DNA of 22,128 bases, taken from the NCBI GenBank assembly GCA_036897625.1, contig JAYMTA010001050.1, forward strand, positions 1-22,128. The letters run 5' to 3'. The notes under the pieces are model-generated. The model saw only the letters and a program-made list of their open reading frames with translations. It was not told the origin of the DNA and made no database searches. The position numbers and the translations under genes are program-made. The DNA comes from Pelargonium cotyledonis. Lineage: Eukaryota > Streptophyta > Magnoliopsida > Geraniales > Geraniaceae. Shown in pieces: positions 16,891 through 22,128 of the stretch. Numbering within the stretch: the stretch's first letter is position 1; each line of letters opens with the position of its first letter.

Positions 16891-18890
16891 GGGAGGTGAT
16901 AAATCCACCTTTAAAAAAGGTTAAATCCACCTTTTAATTTTTGTTTTGGTCTATTATACCCCTCACATTAATAGTTAGAATCTTGAATGTTTTTGTTATT
17001 TTATTTTAATTATAACTAGTGGGATCCACATATTTAATATTATATTTTATCTTAAACCTAAACATGATTGCCGTATGTAATGTGTATTGCCTACAAATCA
17101 AAATTTCAAAAAAAAAAAATTAGGGCATAGCTATTTGAAAGTCTCAATCTCTTTCTCACTACACTGCCTACAATCTTTACCACATAGACTTGAAAGGGGA
17201 AAAATAATTATTGGTTCTAATTTTCATTCAAAATCATGGGCATTGTAATTCCTACAGGTTAGTAGAACTCGATTTTCATTTTTTTGTCTTTTTAAATGAG
17301 GTGTTCATTGATTTTGCGTTCATATTCAATATTGAACATGAACTCGCAGACATCCTAAATTTGATCGATAAACTTTTGGGTCATATTGAATCTTTCTGTG
17401 TAATTTTTGGGCGGATCATACACATTTGAAATAACTGTCGTCACATATTATAATAAAAAGTTAAATCCGAACAAACTTGAATCCTTTTCGGATCATATTC
17501 GGCTTATGTTTTATTAGCCCTAATATGAACAAATCCTATTTGAACCAAAATTTCAACATACTGTTCATTGATGTATGTGAATGTTATATATTGAATCATG
17601 TGTTTAGTCTTTTTATTTTACTCTTTCTACTTTTATATGCTTAATTATAATATTAGTTGTAATATAATTGCAGGTTTTGGATATTATACAATATGGATCA
17701 GCAAATTGAGAACAATTTGATTGGATCAATCGATCGAACATTTCAAATCCGTGAAGAGCTTGTTGAAGACGTTCGAAGATTTTGTTCGGTAAAATGGTAT
17801 GCTATTTCTATCAAAAAATCCAATAAAGATAAAAAATATTATTATTGGTTGTGATAGGGGTGGTAGTTATAGAGATAAACGCAATATACCTCAAGAAAAG
17901 AGACAAAAAAGATCGGGAACACGTCTTGTAAATTGTCCTTTTGAAGTTATTGGAAAAAAACAAGATGATAGGTTATGGGTTCTAAAAGTGAAAAATGATT
18001 CTTATAATCACGAGTCTTCTAGTGTTATGTCTGAACACCCTTCTTCTCCACGTTTGACAAGGGAAGAAATTGAAGATATAGAAAAAATGAGCAAGTCAGG
18101 TATTCAATCACGTCAGATTATTATTTCACTTAAGCAAAAGAATCCAAACCTTCAAGCAATATCAAGAACTATTTACAATACAAAAGCTAAGCTTCTTAGA
18201 GAGAGTTTGGGTGGACGCTCTTGTATTCAAGCCCTTTTGGAAGAATTTGGTGTAGAGGGGTTTGTTTATAATTATTTGCTTGATGAAAATAGTAGTTTGA
18301 CACATGCATTTTTTGCTCACCCGAAATCAATCATGTTAACTAGAACTTATTCTAGTACATTTGTGATGGACTGCACATATAAGACCAACAAGTATAAGAT
18401 GTCATTACTTAATATTGTTGGAATTTCAAGTTGCAACACTACTTTTTATTCTTATTTTGCATTCTTGAAACAAGAAAGAGAAGAAGATTATGTTTGGGCA
18501 TTGAAGATGTTTGTTAATATTATCGGTTTTGATTGTCAACCTTTAGTAATCATGTCTGACAGAGAATTAGCACTGATGAATGCTATACGAGTTGTATTTC
18601 TCACTACCATTCTTCTCTTATGCATCTGGTATAGAGGGAAGAATATAGTCGCAAAGTACAAAATATATTTTGAAAATAAGAAAGATTGAGAATAACTTTT
18701 GTCTACATGGAATGATAGTGTATGAAAAACAGAAGAAGAATTTGAGAAATCTGCAACTTTTGGATTAAGAGAAAAATGAAGTTGTTACTTACATAAAGAA
18801 TACATGGGTTCCATACAAGAAAATATTTGTGAGCAATTAGACTGAGAAGTATGTTGATTTGCATATGACATGACAAAAATTGAGTAATAA
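16891..18890 (+). mobile_element. Remnant of a Mutator-like element (MULE)
   Basis: The limits are approximate. The left end is placed at GGGAGGTGATAAATCC (16891), where AAATCCACCTTT-type words are repeated at 16901 and 16923, as in plant MULE termini. The transposase pseudogene follows. I found no inverted copy of this left end downstream, so the right terminus is lost or too diverged to see. Recognisable transposase homology fades near 18890. Confidence 0.5.
17693..18890 (+). pseudogene. MULE/FAR1-like transposase, frameshifted and truncated
   Basis: The reading starts at ATG 17693 (MDQQIENNLIGSIDR) just after a possible acceptor (ATTGCAG, 17673). This frame stops at 17852. The homology moves to another frame near 17840 (IIIGCDRGGSYRDKR) and stays open to the stop at 18687-18689. 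Visible domains are a C-C-H-type zinc-binding N-terminus (GCDRGG, RLVNCPFEV, YNHES) and a MULE transposase core with FVMDCTYKTNKYKM (first catalytic Asp) and VIMSDRELALM (second Asp). The usual WH of the CxWHI motif is WY here. Beyond 18690 there are several stops, then homology returns in another frame (TYIKNTWVPYKKIFVSN, about 18790-18838). The third catalytic residue and the SWIM region are missing. It cannot encode an active transposase. Confidence 0.85.
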
Positions 18891-19383
18891 ATCATCATTC
18901 TACTCTCCCTTACAAGCAATAAAACCAATACTGAAACAACATGAATCACTAAACAAAACAAAAATCCAAAAACAAGAAGAGAGATCAAAACATGAAAACA
19001 GCAGACCCACTTTCATCCTAAAGTTCAAACAACATATGCATAATCAAATGATCCAATTTTAGTAACTTGAACAAATGAAAGCTAGCTAAGAGATTGAGAT
19101 GAATAGAGAGTTCATTATTTTTAGTTGGTGTAAAAATACACCAGCACAACAACAATATCAAATAATGTTGAGCTCCAAAACCAATTGTCTCTAGCCCCTC
19201 ATTCCTTCTATTGCTAAATTGCAGTACAATGACAGTTAAACCTATGAAAACTTAATTAAGATAAACTTGGAAGGCCTCGTTAACACTTAATATACATGAT
19301 CTCGATCTAATTGTTCACAACTCCTCTCGATCTCTTTTCCCCGATGTGTTTGGCAACGGTTATAATAAACAAACAAATAATTT
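18891..19383. other. Intergenic, no gene seen
   Basis: AT-rich with A-rich stretches on the plus strand. Only short chance frames are present. A 6-bp inverted repeat (GGTGTA/TACACC, 19127-19142) is too small to interpret. Confidence 0.6.
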
Positions 19384-19388
19384 ACAAG

Positions 19389-20878
19389 TGATAACTAGTA
19401 TTTTGTACTAGCTATTGAACCTAAAATTATGCTGCGTGTGTCTTAATTCATCGTGTTTTACCCTTGATTTGCCCAGTTTTTGTGTCTAATTTCCTTATTT
19501 TCATGTTTTGGGCTAAAGAGAAATTAAAATGTGACCTTGGTGAAAATTGATGTATTATGTGCTAAATTTAGCTTATTTGTGCTATATAATTCTTTGGTTA
19601 GTGTTTCTGATAACTTTCTGCGCATTGCAAGGAGGCTCGAGACACGAATAAAAGCAAAAGTCGAGTTGCAATTAAATTGCAAAACAAATAGATATGTCGC
19701 GATGCTACAAGATTTTTCTGCGACATTCTAGGCGGTCAACATAGAATCAACCCAACGATAAGTTTTGCAGCGCCGCGACAATGAGCCCCAACGTCGTGGC
19801 GCTCGCTCAGATGTCTATGGAAGGAAAATTTGCAGCTAGGGTTGGGAATCCCCATTCAGTTCAAAATTTCATTTCCTCCATCTCATTTGAGCCATCTCTA
19901 GAGCTACCTCTTCCATTTCCGGAGCCTCCACTTCCCCAAACCTTCTGTACGTCATCCAGGAGTTGAAAAAACACCATTTGTGGTGTATTTAAGTTGTATG
20001 AACTACACATTAATTAAACAAGAATCACTTCTTCATCCATAGATTGAATTCTAGACTTGATAGTTTAGGTTGCAAACAATTATAATTACAATTTTATGTT
20101 GTTTAATTTTGATTTTGGAAACATGAATTGCTTTTATAATCTTTGCTTTATTAGATTGTCCGATTCCATTGTTAATATGTTTTTGATATAATTGAATATC
20201 ATGGATTGAATGATTTGTAGTTGCTAGTTTAGTTTTGTTAAAGATGGTTTGTTGGACTCAAAGTCTAAGATGGTTTGATCGTCCGCTTTTGATCACAACA
20301 CGAGTTTTGACTTGATCTTGGAGTTGATCCGATTTAGTAGAGTGATTCTGATGAAGTCACAATTCTTTAGAACACCCTATGCCCTAAATAGAGCTGGTTG
20401 CAATGCTAAAGTGTATGTGACTCCGTTGCATTAATATATCTGGGGAAGCAATTACGTGCAAGTCGTCGGTGGCTGGCGTATTCACTTTGAGTCTTGGGTA
20501 GGGCCTGGCCATGAACTCCCGAGTGTAATTGTGGGCTTGGGTAACAATGTTAACCAATTACATTTTGGCAAAATCATTTAATATATTTATTCACAACACG
20601 TATCAACTACATTCCGATCACGTCTTTTTCTCTTGATAATTCCCATCACTTGTTTATTCCTGTAATTTACTTTATTGCTATTATTTTATTCTCGTTCACT
20701 TTACACAGCACGTTACCTAATATTGTTTACTATTTATCGTAGTATAAATAGACACAACTAAGTCCTAACTCCCAAAGCCGTCAGTGTTCCTTGAGAATCT
20801 ATAACTTAAACTTCCATAAGTTCTATATTACTTGACGACCCTTGTATACTTGCCAGAGTTGCGTCAACATGCAACATA
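19389..20878 (+). mobile_element. Probable solo LTR of a Ty3/Gypsy-type retrotransposon
   Basis: The segment starts TGATAACTAGTATTTTG and runs about 1.49 kb to GCAACATA. The flanking 5-mers are identical: ACAAG at 19384-19388 and at 20879-20883, as expected for an LTR-retrotransposon target duplication. The body resembles plant Tat/Athila-like LTRs as I remember them. It has a CG-richer middle with CGCGACA and CGTCGTGGCG words (19695-19805), and then an AT-rich 3' part with a TATA box and TAGACACAACTAAGTCC. No primer-binding site follows the right edge and no second LTR or internal domain is in the window, so a solo LTR is the simplest reading. The 3' terminus ends in TA rather than the canonical CA, so the exact right edge is uncertain. 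Confidence 0.6.
20743..20750 (+). promoter_or_regulatory. TATA box within the LTR
   Basis: TATAAATA lies about 130 bp before the right edge of the LTR candidate, at a position fitting a U3/R promoter. This supports plus-strand orientation of the former element. Confidence 0.45.
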
Positions 20879-20883
20879 ACAAG

Positions 20884-21225
20884 CCTTAGGCTCCCATGAC
20901 ACAAAGCGTTAAAAATAGCACAGTGCACATAATTAACCTACCCAGCTCGAGAAAAAAAAAATCACATTGCATTGATAAAACTAACTTGTAATCTATGTCG
21001 ACAGCTAGACATTCAGAAATTACGCAAAAACCTTGCCCTTTTTCAGTTTACCAAACACAGCCACAACTAACCGTTGAGAGCTTTGGACTTGCAGGTGCAA
21101 AAACAATCCAAATTTTGAATTAGGAAAATATTCCATTAAGACACTATAAGAAACAAATGCACAATAGACTAAAATTAATTAATTAATTAATTTGATGGGA
21201 ACTAACTAAAATTGGCTATCACAAA
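20884..21225. other. Intergenic with an (AATT)5 microsatellite
   Basis: No gene is visible. A perfect AATT repeat of five units lies at 21173-21192. The sequence composition changes sharply just downstream. Confidence 0.7.
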
Positions 21226-22128
21226 TCTATATATATGTTAAAATTGGTGATGTTGCATTTCTCTCTACATGTATCGTGGTCTTTCCCGCCTCTGTGTGTG
21301 TTTTAGGGTTTAGGTCTCTGTAGCGTTTGGACGGCGGCGGCGCGGCGGAAGCAGCAGGAAGACGATGGAAGGAGTATTGCTGGTATTGGTGTTGCGGAGA
21401 GAGTGACTCGTGTGTCTGTGGTATTGGCTGGAGGGCGGACAGCGTGTTGTGAAGTTCTCGGTCCGGAGAAGCACAGTGTCGACGGTGGCTCTCGGCCACG
21501 TGAGTGTTGACTGTGGCGACTCTCAGTTTTGTAGCAGGGGTAGGCGGCGCTTCTCGGTGTCGAGGCAGTGGCAATCGCGCCTGGCAAGGGTGTTGAGGAT
21601 GGGGTTTTGTGATGGTAGACTGATGGGAGATTGCAGGGGTCGGTGTGTGGGTGTTAGGAGATTGGAGACGGACAGGACAGGGGCAGATCTGGCCGGGGGG
21701 GCCGGAGCCAGAGCAACCTTGGTGGAGGAGGTTGCTGGATATTTGCAGTGGTGGTTTGGATGCGGAGGCTGGGGGGAACTTGGTGGAGGGTAAGCAGCAG
21801 CGGTCGGTAGGGACTGGGGGGCCTGGAAAGAGGGGTAGTTCAACTGCAGTGGGCCCGGACAGAGGGGTCCGCTTGGGAGAGCAGTTCGTTGGTTAGAAGC
21901 AGCGGTGCTGCTTCAAGATGGTCATTTTGGAGCGACCGGGGTGGCTCAGTAGTCGTTATGGGTTTCATATAAGAACACTTAATGTTAGTGCTCGGTATTA
22001 CTATTGAGGATTTTTCCGATTTTAGTTTGGTTTTTATAGTTTTGGTTGTTAAATCAGTGTTATAAGTCTGGGTTTCACGGATATTATACTTGTCTGGTTG
22101 TAGTTTCGGGTTTGGCAGGAAATAAAAA
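21226..22128 (+). other. G-rich block with promoter-like left edge, unassigned
   Basis: A TATATATAT box (21228-21236) is followed by a pyrimidine-rich leader and a telo-box-like TAGGGTTTAGG (21304-21314). About 600 bp of GC-rich, plus-strand G-rich DNA then starts at a GGCGGCGGCG run. Open frames of 83-127 codons exist on both strands and overlap. This is the expected by-product of high GC, and none shows a known domain. After about 21960 the sequence becomes AT-rich and ends in AATAAAAA at the window edge. It could be the promoter and first exon of a gene continuing to the right, or the GC-rich 5' UTR of a plant LINE. I cannot choose between these. Confidence 0.35.

Noticed and set aside
19781..19966. 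Frame starting MSPNVVALAQMSMEG
   Set aside because: It lies in the CG-richer middle of the LTR candidate, and its Pro/Ser-rich translation has no domain.
21227..21896. Frames of 83-127 codons on both strands of the G-rich block
   Set aside because: Long open frames are expected on both strands where GC is high. The minus-strand ones are merely Pro/Ser-rich and the plus-strand ones Gly-rich, with no domain or splice evidence.
1..22128. CRISPR arrays, bacterial-type operons or defence systems
   Set aside because: No regularly spaced repeats are present, and gene structure and families are those of a plant nuclear genome.

Overview
The window is nuclear DNA of a flowering plant, most likely a eudicot. 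It is AT-rich, has spliced genes with short introns, carries a nuclear-type tRNA-Lys, and encodes three plant protein families. It also contains debris from several plant transposon types. I cannot name the species.

Layout. Bases 1-71 look like the end of a hAT-type transposon, directly against a short open reading frame (to 165) that may be the last exon of an unidentified gene. A tRNA-Lys(UUU) gene follows at 469-541. After about 1.7 kb of AT-rich DNA comes a plus-strand group-E-like bZIP transcription factor gene. Its promoter and 5' UTR start near 2255, and its coding exons run from 3368 to 6034. Facing it on the minus strand is a six-exon gene for a COBRA-like GPI-anchored cell-wall protein (7134-9932). 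Upstream of that, in the same direction, lies a six-exon gene for a ubiquitin-like-domain CTD phosphatase, UBLCP1 (11320-14889). I derived all exon joins by hand. Every join keeps the frame and gives a protein of normal family length.

The right third (15.0-22.1 kb) is repeat territory. It holds a 465-bp inverted-repeat element about 200 bp upstream of the UBLCP1 start codon, a compact perfect-stem hairpin, a decayed Mutator-like (MULE) transposase, and a probable solo LTR of about 1.49 kb flanked by a 5-bp direct repeat. It ends in a G-rich block of uncertain nature. Two Stowaway-like MITEs sit beside or inside the genes.

The three protein genes do not form a pathway: one is a transcription factor, one a cell-wall protein and one a nuclear phosphatase. 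The most interesting points are a probable GC-AG intron inside the bZIP leucine zipper (with an in-frame GT donor 15 nt upstream), an atypical Lys in the bZIP basic region, the promoter-proximal inverted repeat at UBLCP1, and the solo LTR. I found no convincing evidence for an entirely new biological system.
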